Positions 29,546 through 41,019 of a DNA stretch of 64,000 nucleotides are shown in pieces. Within the stretch, counting starts at the first letter, position 1. Each line of letters begins with the position of its first letter. This stretch comes from Pseudidiomarina homiensis. Its GTDB lineage: Bacteria > Pseudomonadota > Gammaproteobacteria > Enterobacterales > Alteromonadaceae. The DNA is taken from the NCBI RefSeq assembly GCF_003987225.1, contig NZ_PIPX01000001.1, positions 682,001 to 746,000 on the forward strand. Direction: 5' to 3'. Under the pieces are notes generated by a model. That model saw nothing but the letters and a program-made list of their open reading frames with translations, had not been told where the DNA came from and ran no database searches. A program made the position numbers and the translations under genes.

Positions 29546-30724
29546 TTATACGGGCTTATCTTTCGATAAAATAGAATGATTAACGGAAGCGAGTTCAAGT
29601 GCCACGCTTGCACTCAGCACGTCGGCATCGCGCTGTAAGTTTCGGTGAAGTTCACTGAAGCGCTCGATGAGTGCGCCATCATTGGCTTCCGCGAGTTGCT
29701 TTTCGAGTGCAGCAACCAAGGCTTCTGGGGTGACTTGCTCTTGCACCAGTTCTGGAACTAACGCTTCGTCGGCAAGTAGATTCGGTAAACTAAAAAATTT
29801 CGCCTTGAACATGCGCTTGATCAATTGATAACTCAACCAATTAAAACGATAGGCAACAGCCATCGGCCGCTTTATCAACATTGCTTCTAACGTAACTGTG
29901 CCCGAGGTCAACAGCAAGGCATCAGCAGCAGCCATGGCCGTGCGCGATTGTCCATCAATTAAGGTTAACGGTAAGTTAGGCGCCAATTGTTGTTGTAAGG
30001 CACGGAACTGCTCTGCACGGGCATTAGAAATCATCGGACTGATAAATTTTGCCTGCGGGTGCCGTTCGTGGAACTTTTCCGCAGCGGCTAAAAAGACCGG
30101 TCCCAACCGAGCGATCTCCCCGCTCCGACTGCCCGGCAATAGTGCCACTACAAAGTTATCGGTTAAGCCCAGCTCAGTCCTTGCGTCAGCCTTCTCCCAG
30201 TGCATCGGGATAACATCTGCTAACGGATGTCCTACGAATGTAGCGGGTAAGCCATGTTGGTCGTAAAAGTCTTTCTCGAAGGGCAATAGGCATAACACAT
30301 GATCGACACTTTCCTTAATACCTTTAATGCGCCCTTGCCGCCACGCCCAAACACTTGGACTAACATAATGCAGTGTAGGTATTCCGTGCGCCTTCAAACG
30401 CTTGGCAATTGGTAAGTTAAAGTCTGGGGCATCAATCCCAATAAAAACTGCTGGTCGCTGTTTGAGCAAGGTTGCGACAATTTGTTTACGATGGCGCAGC
30501 AAGGTCGGCAAGCGGCCTACGACCTCAGCAATTCCCATGACCGCGAGGTCTTCCATGGGGACCAAACTGGTTAAGCCCTCGGCGGTCATCAACGGCCCGC
30601 CAACCCCAATAAACGTGACGTCTTGATGACGCTCTTTGAGTGCACGCATCAATCCAGCACCGAGCAAGTCACCAGAGTGCTCACCGGCTAATAAAGCAAC
30701 AGTCAAAGGCTGTGATGCGTGCAT
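29546..30724 (-). CDS. lpxB: Lipid-A-disaccharide synthase
   Basis: LpxB joins UDP-2,3-diacylglucosamine with lipid X to form the lipid A disaccharide, acting at the inner-membrane surface. The GT19 family protein shows LLAGEHSGDLLGAGLM at the start, the IGVGGPLM motif, IGIDAPDFNL and the LLPGSRSGEI motif. I choose the ATG at 30724 because it gives the standard family N-terminus (MHASQPLTVALLAGE) and clears the lpxA stop by 25 bases. The 392 residues compare with 382 in E. coli. Downstream, rnhB and dnaE, usual in other gammaproteobacteria, are absent. Confidence 0.96.
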   Translation of the reverse strand: MHASQPLTVALLAGEHSGDLLGAGLMRALKERHQDVTFIGVGGPLMTAEGLTSLVPMEDLAVMGIAEVVGRLPTLLRHRKQIVATLLKQRPAVFIGIDAPDFNLPIAKRLKAHGIPTLHYVSPSVWAWRQGRIKGIKESVDHVLCLLPFEKDFYDQHGLPATFVGHPLADVIPMHWEKADARTELGLTDNFVVALLPGSRSGEIARLGPVFLAAAEKFHERHPQAKFISPMISNARAEQFRALQQQLAPNLPLTLIDGQSRTAMAAADALLLTSGTVTLEAMLIKRPMAVAYRFNWLSYQLIKRMFKAKFFSLPNLLADEALVPELVQEQVTPEALVAALEKQLAEANDGALIERFSELHRNLQRDADVLSASVALELASVNHSILSKDKPV

Positions 30725-30749
30725 AGTAGCTATGTCGTTAGATAGGTTA

Positions 30750-31514
30750 TCAGCGGATAATACCGCGTGAGCTGTTCTGTACAAACTGAATCAATTCATT
30801 CAGCTCTGGCGCCTGCCACGTTTCTATTTCAGCGACGGCTTCTTCAACGGTTAAGCCCTTCCGGTAAAGCGTTTTAAAGGCCCGTTTTATATGTATAATC
30901 GCTTCTTTACTAAAACCACGACGTTTCAGACCTTCGCTATTAATCGTGCGCGGTACGGCATTATGACCCTGCGCCATAATATAAGGTGGGACGTCTTGAA
31001 CGACCACGGAATTAACAGCCGTAAACGCATGTGCGCCGATATGGCAAAACTGATGTACGCCGGTAAACCCACCGAGAATCGCCCAATCACCAACATGCAC
31101 ATGACCCGCTAAGGTCGTATTATTCGCAAGAATTACATTATCGCCGACCATACAGTCATGGGCAACATGCACATAGGCCATCAACAAGTTGTTGCTGCCA
31201 ATTTTGGTCAGGCTCTGATCTTGAATGGTGCCACGATGAATCGTCACGCACTCGCGAATAATATTATGATCGCCAATTTCGAGTCGCGTCGGCTCACCAT
31301 GGTATTTCTTGTCTTGGCAGTCTTCCCCTACCGAAGCAAACTGGTAAATCTTATTGCCTTTACCTAAGACTGTTGGGCCTTTAACCACAACATGTGGGCC
31401 AAGCCAACAATCATCGCCAATGACTACATCAGGCCCAACAATACTGTAAGGCCCAATTTCAACGTTATTCCCGATGACCGCCTTGTCATCAATGATCGCT
31501 GTAGGATGAATCAC
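30750..31514 (-). CDS. lpxA: UDP-N-acetylglucosamine acyltransferase LpxA
   Basis: LpxA transfers a 3-hydroxyacyl chain from ACP to the 3-OH of UDP-GlcNAc, the first step of lipid A synthesis. The 254-residue left-handed beta-helix protein shows hexapeptide repeats ([19 protein letters not shown]...), the catalytic histidine in [15 protein letters not shown] and the helical C-terminal domain. The start is GTG and directly abuts the fabZ stop. It belongs to the lpxD-fabZ-lpxA-lpxB order conserved across the Gammaproteobacteria. Confidence 0.97.
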   Translation of the reverse strand: MIHPTAIIDDKAVIGNNVEIGPYSIVGPDVVIGDDCWLGPHVVVKGPTVLGKGNKIYQFASVGEDCQDKKYHGEPTRLEIGDHNIIRECVTIHRGTIQDQSLTKIGSNNLLMAYVHVAHDCMVGDNVILANNTTLAGHVHVGDWAILGGFTGVHQFCHIGAHAFTAVNSVVVQDVPPYIMAQGHNAVPRTINSEGLKRRGFSKEAIIHIKRAFKTLYRKGLTVEEAVAEIETWQAPELNELIQFVQNSSRGIIR

Positions 31515-31970
31515 TTAAGTTTCTCTTCTTGCGCAAATAATATCGGCACTGCAAGCGAGCTCGCCAGCAACTTCGGCACGTCCTTTAAAAACCCAAATCC
31601 CGCGACGTTCCTTCTCAAAACTGACATGCAGATCAAGTTGGTCGCCTGGGATAACTTGGCGTTTAAAGCGAGCATTATCAATGCCTGCAAACAAGTATAG
31701 GTCATTCGCTCCAGGCTTGCTTTCGGTAATCTTAAAGCCTAACAGACCGGCCGCTTGGGCCAGTGCTTCAAGAATTAAAACACCGGGGAAGATGGGATTC
31801 CCAGGAAAGTGGCCATTAAATAAATTCTCATTGATACTGATATTCTTAACCGCATGAATGTGTTTTTCCGCATCGCAGCTAACAACTTTATCCACCAATA
31901 AAAATGGATAACGATGTGGTAGTAAACGCATAATTTCGTGAATATCAAAAGCGGAGTCAGATGCTGACAA
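31515..31970 (-). CDS. fabZ: 3-hydroxyacyl-ACP dehydratase FabZ
   Basis: FabZ dehydrates 3-hydroxyacyl-ACP in fatty acid elongation and competes with LpxA/LpxD for 3-hydroxymyristoyl-ACP. The 151-residue hot-dog protein has [12 protein letters not shown], the catalytic histidine in [21 protein letters not shown] with the following glutamate, and [17 protein letters not shown]. The likely start is TTG with GGAG eight bases upstream, giving exactly the E. coli length. The weak start may help balance fatty acid against lipid A flux. It abuts lpxA. Confidence 0.96.
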   Translation of the reverse strand: MSASDSAFDIHEIMRLLPHRYPFLLVDKVVSCDAEKHIHAVKNISINENLFNGHFPGNPIFPGVLILEALAQAAGLLGFKITESKPGANDLYLFAGIDNARFKRQVIPGDQLDLHVSFEKERRGIWVFKGRAEVAGELACSADIICARRET

Positions 31971-32020
31971 AATTCAATCTCCGTAGCTAGTGCGGCCGCA
32001 AGCTACGGCCGCCGAAGTGC

Positions 32021-33040
32021 TTAATCGCTAAGTTTTTTTTCAATCTTCTTCACACGTTGGAAAAGATCATCGAGCTGCCGATAACGTGCACCATTTCGAC
32101 GCCATTCGCGATGTGGCGCTGCAGGAATACCTGAGGCATAAACACCAGGTTCACTAATGGCTTTGATGACCATTGAAAAGCCACTGATCTGTACATCATC
32201 ACAGATTTCGATGTGTCCGTTGATCGCCGTCGCACCACCTATTAAACAACGCTTACCAATGCGACAACTGCCCGCTAGCACGGTACAACCCGCTATAGCG
32301 GTATCTTCGTCAATAAAGACGTTGTGAGCAATTTGACATTGATTGTCAATAATACAGCCACTAGAAATGATTGTGTCGTCTAGTGCGCCACGATCAACCG
32401 TGGTATTCGCGCCAATCTCAACGCGGTCGTGAATCACCACGCGGCCAAGCTGTGGAATCTTAATCCACTTGCCGTGTTCGTTGGCCCAACCGAAACCATC
32501 TGCGCCGATAACCGCACCGCTGTGCAACAAGCAATCACTGCCAATCACGCAGTTATGATAGATCACCACCTGCTGCCAAAGTTTGGTATTTGCGCCAATT
32601 TTCACACCAGGACCAATGTAACATCCTGCGCCAATTTGCACGTTGTCACCAAGCTCGGCGTTATCACTGACGATCGCAAAGGCTCCAATGGATACATTCT
32701 CGCCTATGCTGGCAGAATCAGCTACTTTCGCAGCCTTGTCGATCCCTGATGCTGCCACCGGCGTCGTATCAAGCTGTTGCGCAACTTTCGCGAAACCGGC
32801 GTAGGGATTTTTTGTCACCAACGCAGCAATGCCTTCGGGTAATTCAACATTGGGTGCGACAATGACAGCACTGGCTTGCGTCGTCTCCAGTTGAGTTCGG
32901 TATTTTTCATTGGCCAAAAACGCAATTTGCCCCGACGTGGCCGAGGCAAGCGTTGCAACGCCAGTGATGGTTTGTTCACCATCACCGACAACTTGGGCAT
33001 CAATGACTGACGCCAACTGTTGCAATGTCATGGTTTGCAT
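32021..33040 (-). CDS. lpxD: UDP-3-O-(3-hydroxyacyl)glucosamine N-acyltransferase LpxD
   Basis: LpxD adds the second 3-hydroxyacyl chain to the 2-amino group in lipid A synthesis. The 339-residue protein (E. coli 341) has the N-terminal uridine-binding domain ([15 protein letters not shown]), a left-handed beta-helix of hexapeptide repeats with the catalytic histidine in [14 protein letters not shown], and a C-terminal helix [11 protein letters not shown]. It is six bases after the skp stop region and precedes fabZ with a 50-base gap. Confidence 0.97.
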   Translation of the reverse strand: MQTMTLQQLASVIDAQVVGDGEQTITGVATLASATSGQIAFLANEKYRTQLETTQASAVIVAPNVELPEGIAALVTKNPYAGFAKVAQQLDTTPVAASGIDKAAKVADSASIGENVSIGAFAIVSDNAELGDNVQIGAGCYIGPGVKIGANTKLWQQVVIYHNCVIGSDCLLHSGAVIGADGFGWANEHGKWIKIPQLGRVVIHDRVEIGANTTVDRGALDDTIISSGCIIDNQCQIAHNVFIDEDTAIAGCTVLAGSCRIGKRCLIGGATAINGHIEICDDVQISGFSMVIKAISEPGVYASGIPAAPHREWRRNGARYRQLDDLFQRVKKIEKKLSD

Positions 33041-33045
33041 TCGAC

Positions 33046-33561
33046 TTAGTTTCCACCTGTCATTTTTGCAACCACTTCGTCAGTCAAATTCAAACTGTCA
33101 CCAGCATACAAAACTGACTGGCTGTTAAGGACCAGATCGAAGCCCTCAGCTTGAGCAACTTGTTGTGATGCTTGGAAAACTTCACGCATGAGTTTGTTGC
33201 GTTCTTCATTACCACGACGCTCGTTATCTTCTTGGAAGGCACGTGCTTTCATTTGGTATTGAGTTTCCAACATTTCCATTTCACGCTGCAAATCGCGGCG
33301 CTCAGTTGGCGACATAATTTGTGCGTCACGCTCTGCTTTCTCGCTCAAAGCCTGCATTTCACCGCGCATTTTCTCAAGTTCGCTAATACGTCCAGCGAAC
33401 TCTTCTTGCAAACGGTTTGATAGTTCTTGTACCTGCGGTAACTGTTGCAACACAGTTTGCATGTCTACAAAACCAACTTTCTGTTGAGCTTCGGCCGCAG
33501 AGGCGAACATTGAGGTAGCAAGTACTGCTGCCGCTACTGTTGTTTTCATTAATGCTTTCAC
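33046..33561 (-). CDS. skp: Periplasmic chaperone Skp (OmpH)
   Basis: Skp is a trimeric periplasmic chaperone that holds outer-membrane proteins on their way to BamA. I place the start at a GTG (33561) because AGGAG lies seven bases ahead; this gives [20 protein letters not shown] and a signal peptide cut after AEA. The mature protein has the [14 protein letters not shown] start of the OmpH family and long coiled-coil tentacles (about residues 40-125) rich in Glu, Arg and Met. It sits between bamA and lpxD as in E. coli. Confidence 0.94.
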   Translation of the reverse strand: MKALMKTTVAAAVLATSMFASAAEAQQKVGFVDMQTVLQQLPQVQELSNRLQEEFAGRISELEKMRGEMQALSEKAERDAQIMSPTERRDLQREMEMLETQYQMKARAFQEDNERRGNEERNKLMREVFQASQQVAQAEGFDLVLNSQSVLYAGDSLNLTDEVVAKMTGGN

Positions 33562-33605
33562 GTAACTACTCCTGTTATTCATAAATTCAGGCACGAGTAT
33601 TTATT

Positions 33606-36113
33606 TTAGAATGTCGTACCAAAGTTGAAACTAAAGGTTTTGGCTCTATCACCCTCATAATCCTTGATTGGACGACCAAAGGCAAATGTCAGAGGTCCCA
33701 TTGGTGAGAGCCACTGCACCGCAATACCGGCCGAAGCACGGTAAAGATCCGGCGAACTAAAGTCTTCTAGACGATAGTTAAGGTTGCCCACCTGTTGTAA
33801 TTGGCGATACTCGTCATACTGGAACTCAGTATCCCAAACACTGCCGACATCAAGATAAATACTTGTGCGCACAGAGTTTTTATTTTCATCTTTTACCAAC
33901 GGCGTCGGAATAATAAGTTCGATTCCGCCTGCATACATGGCGTTACCACCGACTGAATACTGGCTAACCGCAACGGTGTCAGCTCCTGGTCCTACTGGTA
34001 AATCCGTAGGGGTACCACCAAAACCTGGAGGACCTAAAATACTATCAGGATAGCGATATACAGCGCGTGGACCGATAGTATTCGGTTCGAAACCACGAAG
34101 ATCGTCGTTACCGCCGATACGGAAGTTCTCATAAAACGGGAAGATGTAATCATTGCCGTTATCATCGGTGCCATAACCGTTGCCGTAACCGACATTTAAG
34201 CGGGTCAACAACACAAAGCTATGGTCGTCGGTAAGTGGCCAGTAATGTTTGAAATCGTAATTTACACGGAAGTAACGTACATCACTGCCCGGCACTGTAA
34301 TTTCAGCATTAACTCGGTTCATTGTACCTGCGGTCGGGAACGTACCTCGGTTCAACGTAACGCGACTCCAACCCGCTTCTAATGACAACATATCAAACGC
34401 AACGCCAGAGTTTGGATCTTGCGCATCAATGTAGGGCTGATAGAAACGTTTAACCTGCTCGTAACCTTCTACATTGGTGACTTCTTCACGACGCAACATC
34501 GTACCGAAGTTAACGCTGCTCACTTCACTGATTGGAAAGCTCAGACTCGAGCCAATACCAATCCGCTTGGTATTGTAGCGGATGAGGTTCTCTTGCTGAC
34601 CGGCATCAAACTCACTCATAAAGACCTGCCCAGACAGGTTAACACCGTCTGTTGTAAAGTAGCGATCCATATAAGACAAACTTAAAGTTCGATTAAAGCG
34701 ATTAGTGTTGATGTTAATCGCTGCGCGGTTACCGGTGCCAAGAAAGTTATCTTGTGAAACACCTACACCGATTTGCAATTTCGAATAGTCACCATAGCCC
34801 AACATGAAGTTGAAAGAACCTGACGGCTGTTCTTTTACTAGGTATTCGATATCGACCAGATCATCACGACCATTTACCCGCGTGGTTGAATTTTCCACGG
34901 TTTCAAAGAAGCCAAGACGTTCAAGGCGTAACTTACCTTGCTCGACCATTTCGTCATTTAACGGCGCCCCTTCGAACTGACGCATTTCACGCCGCAAAAC
35001 CTCATCTTCAGTTACCGTGTTACCGCGGAACTTGATGCGGTTCACGTAAACGCGTTTACCAGGATTTATCGAGAAGATTAAATCAACTTCTTTGTTCTCT
35101 TCATCGATTTCAGGAATTGCACGTACTTCTGGGTAAGCATAACCGTAGCGACCATATAATTTGGCGACAATTTCTTCGATATAGGTGACTTGCGCAGCGC
35201 TGTACTGCGTACCCGAATCGATTTTAGTTAACCGCTCAACCACGTCACGCTGACCACGGAGGTCACCGATAACACGCGTTTCATTGACGGTAAAAATATC
35301 ACCTTCGTTGATGTGAATCGAAATATACACACCCGAACGATCTGGGGTCATACTGACCTGCACAGACTCAATCGCAAAGGTTAGATAACCGCGGTCTTTG
35401 TAAAACGATTCGAGTGTCTCTAAGTCACCACTTAATTGTTGCTTCTGATACGTACGAGCACCGAGGAAGTTCCACCACGGTAATTTATCTTTCAGTTCAA
35501 AGTTAGCAAGCAACTCTTCGTCGCTAAAAACTGAATTCCCGACGATGTTAATTTGTTGAATTTCAGCCGAATCGCCCTCTTCGAATTCAATTTCGAGACG
35601 CACACGATTACGTGGCAAGCGAATGATATTTACCTCGACTTGCGCATTATACTTACCGATCGAGTGATAAAAGTCTTCAAGACCGGTTTCAATGCTAGCA
35701 ATGGTAGTTAAATCGAGCGGCTCACCTTCAATGATTCCTTGATCGGTTAAGCTTTGAACAAGCTGCTCGTCCTTGATATCACTATTGCCATCAAACTCGA
35801 TTGCACTAATCGTAGGTCGCTCAGTAACCTCAAAAATCAAGGTATCGCCGACACGACGTACCACGATGTTATTAAAGTGCGTAGAGGAATAAAGTGAGCG
35901 AATTGAGGTTTGGATATTTTCGCTATCAATGCTATCGCCGACACGAATCGGTATGTACGTTAAAGCGGCGCCAAGCGCAACACGTTGTAAACCACGTACA
36001 CGAATATCTTCAACAACAAATTCTTCCGCGCCATCGGCGCCTGTTTCAGCGCTGTAGGCTGGTAATGCAGCACCCGCCATAAGGGCACTTAAAAATAGCT
36101 TTTTCAACGTCAT
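33606..36113 (-). CDS. bamA: Outer-membrane protein assembly factor BamA
   Basis: BamA is the core of the BAM complex that folds beta-barrels into the outer membrane. The 835-residue protein has a signal peptide (cut near AYSA), five POTRA domains from about residue 30 to 430 (first: [20 protein letters not shown]), and a 16-strand Omp85 barrel with the VRGF-type motif ([13 protein letters not shown]) and a terminal phenylalanine (FSFNFGTTF). Slightly longer than the 810 of E. coli, mainly in barrel loops. It lies between rseP and skp. Confidence 0.98.
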   Translation of the reverse strand: MTLKKLFLSALMAGAALPAYSAETGADGAEEFVVEDIRVRGLQRVALGAALTYIPIRVGDSIDSENIQTSIRSLYSSTHFNNIVVRRVGDTLIFEVTERPTISAIEFDGNSDIKDEQLVQSLTDQGIIEGEPLDLTTIASIETGLEDFYHSIGKYNAQVEVNIIRLPRNRVRLEIEFEEGDSAEIQQINIVGNSVFSDEELLANFELKDKLPWWNFLGARTYQKQQLSGDLETLESFYKDRGYLTFAIESVQVSMTPDRSGVYISIHINEGDIFTVNETRVIGDLRGQRDVVERLTKIDSGTQYSAAQVTYIEEIVAKLYGRYGYAYPEVRAIPEIDEENKEVDLIFSINPGKRVYVNRIKFRGNTVTEDEVLRREMRQFEGAPLNDEMVEQGKLRLERLGFFETVENSTTRVNGRDDLVDIEYLVKEQPSGSFNFMLGYGDYSKLQIGVGVSQDNFLGTGNRAAININTNRFNRTLSLSYMDRYFTTDGVNLSGQVFMSEFDAGQQENLIRYNTKRIGIGSSLSFPISEVSSVNFGTMLRREEVTNVEGYEQVKRFYQPYIDAQDPNSGVAFDMLSLEAGWSRVTLNRGTFPTAGTMNRVNAEITVPGSDVRYFRVNYDFKHYWPLTDDHSFVLLTRLNVGYGNGYGTDDNGNDYIFPFYENFRIGGNDDLRGFEPNTIGPRAVYRYPDSILGPPGFGGTPTDLPVGPGADTVAVSQYSVGGNAMYAGGIELIIPTPLVKDENKNSVRTSIYLDVGSVWDTEFQYDEYRQLQQVGNLNYRLEDFSSPDLYRASAGIAVQWLSPMGPLTFAFGRPIKDYEGDRAKTFSFNFGTTF

Positions 36114-36148
36114 TCTGTGCTACTTATTTGTTTATTGTAAATGTAATC

Positions 36149-37504
36149 TCACTTAAACAATCGCAACAAGTCATTACTAATTGCTATTGCCATCAGTGCG
36201 AATATCAGTGCACCACCAATGCGGTAACTAATCTCTTGAACACGCTCTGAAACCGCTTTTTTGCGCACTCCTTCAATCCCCAGAAAGAGTAAATGCCCGC
36301 CATCTAACATGGGCAATGGTAACAGATTAATGATACCGAGATTAACACTGATGAGCGCGAGAAACCCTAAAAAGTAAACCAATCCATAGCTTGCTGAAAC
36401 CCCTGCTCCCTCGGCTATCGCCACTGGTCCGCTGAGGTTGGTCACCGAAACCGTACCGGTGAGCAGCTTACCTATCATTTGTACGCTCAAAACCATAAGG
36501 TTCCACGTACGTTCTGCACCTTTTGTTAGGCTATCGACTATACCGTATTGCTGTACGAATCGATAGGCCTCTGGGTAGCTATCTCGTGCAGGCTCTACCC
36601 CTAAATAACCATACGTCCTGCCTTCGAACTCACGTTGTCCCATCGTCACTGGCACTTCGACTTCTGTACCATTGCGGACGATGGTAAGTACGACTTGCGC
36701 ACCGGGCGCCGCCATAATCGCGTCTCGTATTTGAGACCATTCGTTAAAGAGAGTTCCATCCACCGCCAAAATTTTGTCACCAACTTGCAATCCAGCTTGC
36801 GCAGCGGGTGAATTTTCTTGGACAAACGCCAACTCGGTATAGACTGCAGGTTGAAATGGCTGAAAACCTAATGCACTGAAGGTCGGGATCTGTTCATCAC
36901 CCAAGCGCCAGTTACTAATATCCAACTCAAACGTACGTTCGCGCTGACGCTCATCAACGACCGTAATCGTTGCACGTTCATTACCCAAAGCAGCAGCAAA
37001 GCCCAAGTTAACTTGCTGCCAGTCCTCGGTGCGACGACCGTTCACGCTGACGATCTCGCTGGGTGTTGGTAAATCGACTTGCGCCGCCACTGAATTAGGT
37101 GTCACTGCACCAACAACTGGTTTGACCGAGGGCACGCCGATTAAGAACATGCCCCAAAGCACCACGATAGCGAGTAAAAAGTTGGCCACTGGACCAGCGG
37201 CGACGATAGCTGCACGCTGGGTAACCGTTTTACTATTAAAGCTTAAGTGCCGCTCGTCTTGTGCGACATCATCTACCCGTTCGTCAAGCATCCGGACATA
37301 GCCGCCCAGTGGGATGCGGCTTACTTGATAGCAGGTACCGTCCTTACCTTGGCGTTGCCATAGCGCTTTACCAAAGCCAACGGAGAACGTTAATACCTTC
37401 ACGCCACATTTGCGCGCCACCCAAAAATGACCAAACTCGTGAAAGGTGACCAATACCCCTAAGGTGACAACAAATGCGCCTAATGACCAAAGAATGTCTA
37501 GCAT
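36149..37504 (-). CDS. rseP: Site-2 intramembrane protease RseP
   Basis: RseP cuts RseA within the membrane after DegS has trimmed it, releasing sigma-E, and also clears remnant signal peptides. The 451-residue protein has the zinc motif HEFGH in the first helix, two periplasmic PDZ domains (about 125-215 and 220-310; [13 protein letters not shown] in the second) and the second active-site motif [11 protein letters not shown]. Its substrate RseA is encoded at 13933-14559 in this same window. The ATG overlaps the dxr stop by seven bases. Confidence 0.97.
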   Translation of the reverse strand: MLDILWSLGAFVVTLGVLVTFHEFGHFWVARKCGVKVLTFSVGFGKALWQRQGKDGTCYQVSRIPLGGYVRMLDERVDDVAQDERHLSFNSKTVTQRAAIVAAGPVANFLLAIVVLWGMFLIGVPSVKPVVGAVTPNSVAAQVDLPTPSEIVSVNGRRTEDWQQVNLGFAAALGNERATITVVDERQRERTFELDISNWRLGDEQIPTFSALGFQPFQPAVYTELAFVQENSPAAQAGLQVGDKILAVDGTLFNEWSQIRDAIMAAPGAQVVLTIVRNGTEVEVPVTMGQREFEGRTYGYLGVEPARDSYPEAYRFVQQYGIVDSLTKGAERTWNLMVLSVQMIGKLLTGTVSVTNLSGPVAIAEGAGVSASYGLVYFLGFLALISVNLGIINLLPLPMLDGGHLLFLGIEGVRKKAVSERVQEISYRIGGALIFALMAIAISNDLLRLFK

Positions 37505-38718
37505 GAATAATTCATCTCAATTAAATTCGTTGCGTTCGCCCGCGCCTGTCCATCAACAGACAAAACCGCCTCTAAAGAGTTCACATCGTGCCCTGCGTGA
37601 GTTGTTTCAAGCTGTTTCACTACCGCTGCACAAACTTCCGCAATAGCGGTAAATCGCAAAGAACCATTCAAAAAGTGCGCAACCGCAACCTCATTTGCTG
37701 CATTCAATGCTGTGGTTGCCCACTGCCCCTGCCAACAAGCCTTAATCGCTAAAGCAAGACAAGGATAACGTTCAGCGTCAGCACTAGCGAAGGTCAGGTT
37801 TTGTAAAGCCATAAAATCGAGCGGCTCGACACCACTAGCAATACGTTCTGGAAAGCTTAAACAGTGCGCGATCGGCGTGCGCATATCAGGCCGCCCCATT
37901 TGCGCCAGTACCGAGCCATCCGCATAGCTCACCATCGAATGAATTACGCTTTGCGGGTGTAACACAACGTCCAATTGTGCGGCGGTGCAATTAAATAGCC
38001 AGCGGGCTTCAATATACTCCAAGCCTTTATTCATCATCGTTGCTGAATCAACGGAAATCTTTTGGCCCATATCCCAATTTGGGTGGGCGCACGCCGCCGC
38101 AGGTGATTGTTCGGTAAGTTCAGCAAGGGGCAACTCACGAAATGGGCCGCCAGAGCCGGTGAGAATAATTTTATCAATGCCCGCAGCGGCAAGGTCGCAG
38201 CTACCTAACTGCTGGGCTTCGCGCGGTAAACATTGAAAAATAGCATTATGCTCACTATCGACGGGTAAAATTTGCGCGCCACTCGTCAATGCTGCGTCCA
38301 TAAACAATTGGCCAGACATGACCAATGCCTCTTTATTCGCCAACAGGACGCGTTTGCCTGCTTGCACCGCGGCAAGTGTCGGAGCTAACCCAGCACCACC
38401 AACAATCGCCGCCATGACGGTGTCATTTGCTTCGTTACTTGCAGCCTCTTGCAACGGGCCAAGACCACTCCGAACCTCAATCTTCGCTGTGGAAGGCTGA
38501 CTGCTCAGCACCTGCGCTAGTTCTGCGGCGGCCTCTGGGCAAACCATGATGGCTTGCCGTGGGCGAAACTCGCTACACAGCGCCACCATCTGTTTGACGT
38601 TGGTATTCGCAGTAAGTACATCAATCTGAAAACGCTCAGGGTGTTCACGGACTACCGCAAGTGTATTTAACCCTATTGAACCTGTGGCACCGAGAATACA
38701 AAGACGATGCTGACTCAT
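37498..38718 (-). CDS. dxr: 1-deoxy-D-xylulose 5-phosphate reductoisomerase
   Basis: Dxr (IspC) converts DXP to 2-C-methyl-D-erythritol 4-phosphate, the committed step of the MEP isoprenoid pathway that feeds undecaprenyl diphosphate made by the nearby uppS. The 406-residue protein shows the NADPH motif [13 protein letters not shown], the metal site PVDSEHNA, the flexible loop SGGPFRE and the [10 protein letters not shown] segment. The start at 38718 overlaps the cdsA stop as ATGA; an upstream start would add four residues. It is coupled at its other end to rseP. Confidence 0.97.
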   Translation of the reverse strand: MSQHRLCILGATGSIGLNTLAVVREHPERFQIDVLTANTNVKQMVALCSEFRPRQAIMVCPEAAAELAQVLSSQPSTAKIEVRSGLGPLQEAASNEANDTVMAAIVGGAGLAPTLAAVQAGKRVLLANKEALVMSGQLFMDAALTSGAQILPVDSEHNAIFQCLPREAQQLGSCDLAAAGIDKIILTGSGGPFRELPLAELTEQSPAAACAHPNWDMGQKISVDSATMMNKGLEYIEARWLFNCTAAQLDVVLHPQSVIHSMVSYADGSVLAQMGRPDMRTPIAHCLSFPERIASGVEPLDFMALQNLTFASADAERYPCLALAIKACWQGQWATTALNAANEVAVAHFLNGSLRFTAIAEVCAAVVKQLETTHAGHDVNSLEAVLSVDGQARANATNLIEMNYSC

Positions 38719-39578
38719 AACAACAACCACACATAAGCCAACGTAAAGACAGGAAGTGCCGCAGTTAAACTATCGATACGATCCAACAAACCACCATGAC
38801 CAGGCAGCAAAGCACCGCTGTCCTTGACGCCAGCACAACGCTTAAACATGCTTTCGGTTAAGTCGCCAAAGACCGACACGACAACGGTGAGTAAACCGGT
38901 GAAATAAAAGCCACTGTATTGCTCAGCTGGAACTTGCATCCATTGCGCCACCACCATCATCACCACAAAAGCCAAGGCGATGCCACCAAGTAAGCCTTCC
39001 ATCGTTTTGCCTGGACTCACCGCAGGCATAAGCTTATTTCGCCCATAGCGCACGCCAGCAAAGTACGCGCCGACATCTGCAGCCCAGACCAACAGCAAGA
39101 TAAACAACAAAACAAAACCGCCAAACAGTGGTTCGGCACTATAATTCAGTGAACGCACCGCAAACAGCCCTGCTGCCGCTGGTACAAGTGTCAGATAGCC
39201 GAAAACACCAACGATCGAACGCGTCCGCGACCATAGCCGTCGACTATTCGGATAATTGAGAACTAGCAACGTCGCGATGACCCACCAAACGGCGCCCGCG
39301 ACAAGGATCCAGAAATACAGCGGATGTAATGCTTTATCCTGCCAGATTTCGGTAACCGGGAAAAACCACTGTAAAGCAATCAATAAACCACCGACCGACG
39401 CGGTATAAAGTGCACGGCTACCAGCGCGACGTAACCCCATTATCGGGGACCACTCCCATGCGGCGCCTAACATGACTACGGTGATAACTGCGGCAAACCA
39501 TTCCAGCGCCAAAGCGAAGACACAGTAAAGCGCCAAGGGCAGTAAAATAAGTGCTGTTATTAGACGTTGTTTTAACAC
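38715..39578 (-). CDS. cdsA: Phosphatidate cytidylyltransferase CdsA
   Basis: CdsA makes CDP-diacylglycerol from CTP and phosphatidic acid, the branch point of phospholipid synthesis. The 287-residue polytopic membrane protein has about seven or eight hydrophobic helices and the family signature near the C-terminus ([32 protein letters not shown]). The start is GTG, one base after the uppS stop and preceded by GGAG. It overlaps dxr by four bases. CTP for the reaction is made by PyrG, encoded elsewhere in this window. Confidence 0.97.
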   Translation of the reverse strand: MLKQRLITALILLPLALYCVFALALEWFAAVITVVMLGAAWEWSPIMGLRRAGSRALYTASVGGLLIALQWFFPVTEIWQDKALHPLYFWILVAGAVWWVIATLLVLNYPNSRRLWSRTRSIVGVFGYLTLVPAAAGLFAVRSLNYSAEPLFGGFVLLFILLLVWAADVGAYFAGVRYGRNKLMPAVSPGKTMEGLLGGIALAFVVMMVVAQWMQVPAEQYSGFYFTGLLTVVVSVFGDLTESMFKRCAGVKDSGALLPGHGGLLDRIDSLTAALPVFTLAYVWLLL

Positions 39579-39579
39579 G

Positions 39580-40353
39580 TTACTCCCCAGAAGTTACGTC
39601 AGTGTCGAGGATGGCTTGGCGCACTTGCTCGCTGGTCAGGCCGAAACGTCTTTCTCGGCAACTGAAGTCAGCAATAGCTTGTGCAAATGCCTGATCATCA
39701 AAGTCAGGCCAAAGTACATCCGCGAAATAAAATTCTGCATAAGCCAGTTGCCACAGCAAAAAGTTGCTGATGCGATGCTCACCACCAGTGCGAATGAGCA
39801 GATCAGGAACTGGCTGATCAGCCAAGGTCAACTGCTCTGCCAGTTTCTCCTCGCTGATTGCGTTAACGTTAAGCTTACCTTCTTGTACACTTTTCGCCAA
39901 CTGCCTCGCTGCCTCGGTAATGTCCCACCGACCACCATAATTGGCAGCAATATTGAGTGTTAATGAGGTATTTTGCGCGGTCAGCGCTTCGGCTTCTTTA
40001 ATGCGGTGTTGTAGTTTTTCGGAAAAACCTTGAGTATCGCCAATAATCTTCAGTTTTACGTTGTGTTTATGGAGTTTTTTGACTTCACGCTTGAGTACGG
40101 TAAAGAACAATTCCATTAACACCGAAACTTCTTCTTCTGGGCGTTTCCAGTTCTCACTACTGAAGGCGAATAGCGTAAGTGATTGAATCCCCTTTTTCCG
40201 GGCAAAAGCCACAGCACGCCGCACCGACTCTGCGCCCGCTTTGTGACCAAAAGTACGATGTTTACCGCGTAACTGCGCCCAGCGTCCATTGCCGTCCATA
40301 ATAATGGCGACATGCTTGGGTAACCTTAATTGTTCAACCGAGATACTATCCAT
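39580..40353 (-). CDS. uppS: Undecaprenyl diphosphate synthase
   Basis: UppS (IspU) adds eight isoprene units to farnesyl diphosphate to make the C55 lipid carrier of cell-wall and O-antigen synthesis. The 257-residue cis-prenyltransferase has the catalytic [14 protein letters not shown], the SSENWKRP loop, [12 protein letters not shown] and [15 protein letters not shown] motifs. I use the ATG at 40353; a TTG immediately before it is in frame. A terminator-like hairpin separates it from frr, so it may have its own promoter. Confidence 0.97.
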   Translation of the reverse strand: MDSISVEQLRLPKHVAIIMDGNGRWAQLRGKHRTFGHKAGAESVRRAVAFARKKGIQSLTLFAFSSENWKRPEEEVSVLMELFFTVLKREVKKLHKHNVKLKIIGDTQGFSEKLQHRIKEAEALTAQNTSLTLNIAANYGGRWDITEAARQLAKSVQEGKLNVNAISEEKLAEQLTLADQPVPDLLIRTGGEHRISNFLLWQLAYAEFYFADVLWPDFDDQAFAQAIADFSCRERRFGLTSEQVRQAILDTDVTSGE

Positions 40354-40371
40354 CAACGCTGCCGTAAAATG

Positions 40372-40404
40372 AAAAACGCCGTGCGAGTGTAACCGAACAC
40401 GGCG
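40372..40404 (-). terminator. Terminator-like hairpin between frr and uppS
   Basis: On the minus strand CGCCGTG and CACGGCG (7-base stem, 14-base loop) are followed directly by TTTTT. It would end transcription coming from pyrH-frr about 30 bases after the frr stop, or attenuate it before uppS. Confidence 0.7.
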
Positions 40405-40434
40405 CTTAGAACCAATGACATCAAGCGTGAACGC

Positions 40435-40992
40435 TTAAACTTCCATCAAGTCTTTTTCTTTCTCAGCCAGCGCTTCATCGATTTTAGCCACATAGGTATC
40501 GGTGAGCTTTTGAATTTCTTCAGCTGCGCGACGTTCTTCGTCTTCGGTGATTTCTTTCTCTTTTAACAGCTCTTTCAGATCGCTATTGGCATCACGGCGA
40601 ATATTGCGTACGGCAACACGCCCCTGCTCCGCTTCAGCGCGAACGATTTTCACTAAGTCGCGGCGACGTTCTTCTGTTAATGGCGGTAATGGAATCCGAA
40701 TCACAGTGCCGGCAGCGGCAGGATTCAAACCTAGATCAGAGGTCATGATCGCCTTTTCAACAGCTTGGCTTGCCGACTTATCAAAGACCGTTAACGCTAA
40801 GGTGCGTGAGTCTTCGGTAGTGATATTCGCCAACTGTTTCAATGGCGTATCCACACCGTAGTAATTTACCATCACGCCATCAAGTAAACTCGGATGCGCA
40901 CGACCGGTGCGAATTTTAGAAATTTGCGAGCGCAACGCTTCGACTGACTTTTCCATACGTTGCTTAGCATCTTGTTTGATTTCATTAATCAC
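40435..40992 (-). CDS. frr: Ribosome recycling factor
   Basis: RRF splits the post-termination ribosome together with EF-G. The 185-residue protein has the same length as E. coli RRF and the typical three-helix domain with [21 protein letters not shown], followed by the small beta domain and [17 protein letters not shown]. The start is GTG with AAGGGAAAG ahead. It is 27 bases after pyrH and is followed by a hairpin terminator. Confidence 0.98.
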   Translation of the reverse strand: MINEIKQDAKQRMEKSVEALRSQISKIRTGRAHPSLLDGVMVNYYGVDTPLKQLANITTEDSRTLALTVFDKSASQAVEKAIMTSDLGLNPAAAGTVIRIPLPPLTEERRRDLVKIVRAEAEQGRVAVRNIRRDANSDLKELLKEKEITEDEERRAAEEIQKLTDTYVAKIDEALAEKEKDLMEV

Positions 40993-41019
40993 GGTGCTTT
41001 CCCTTATTGAATTCTTTGA

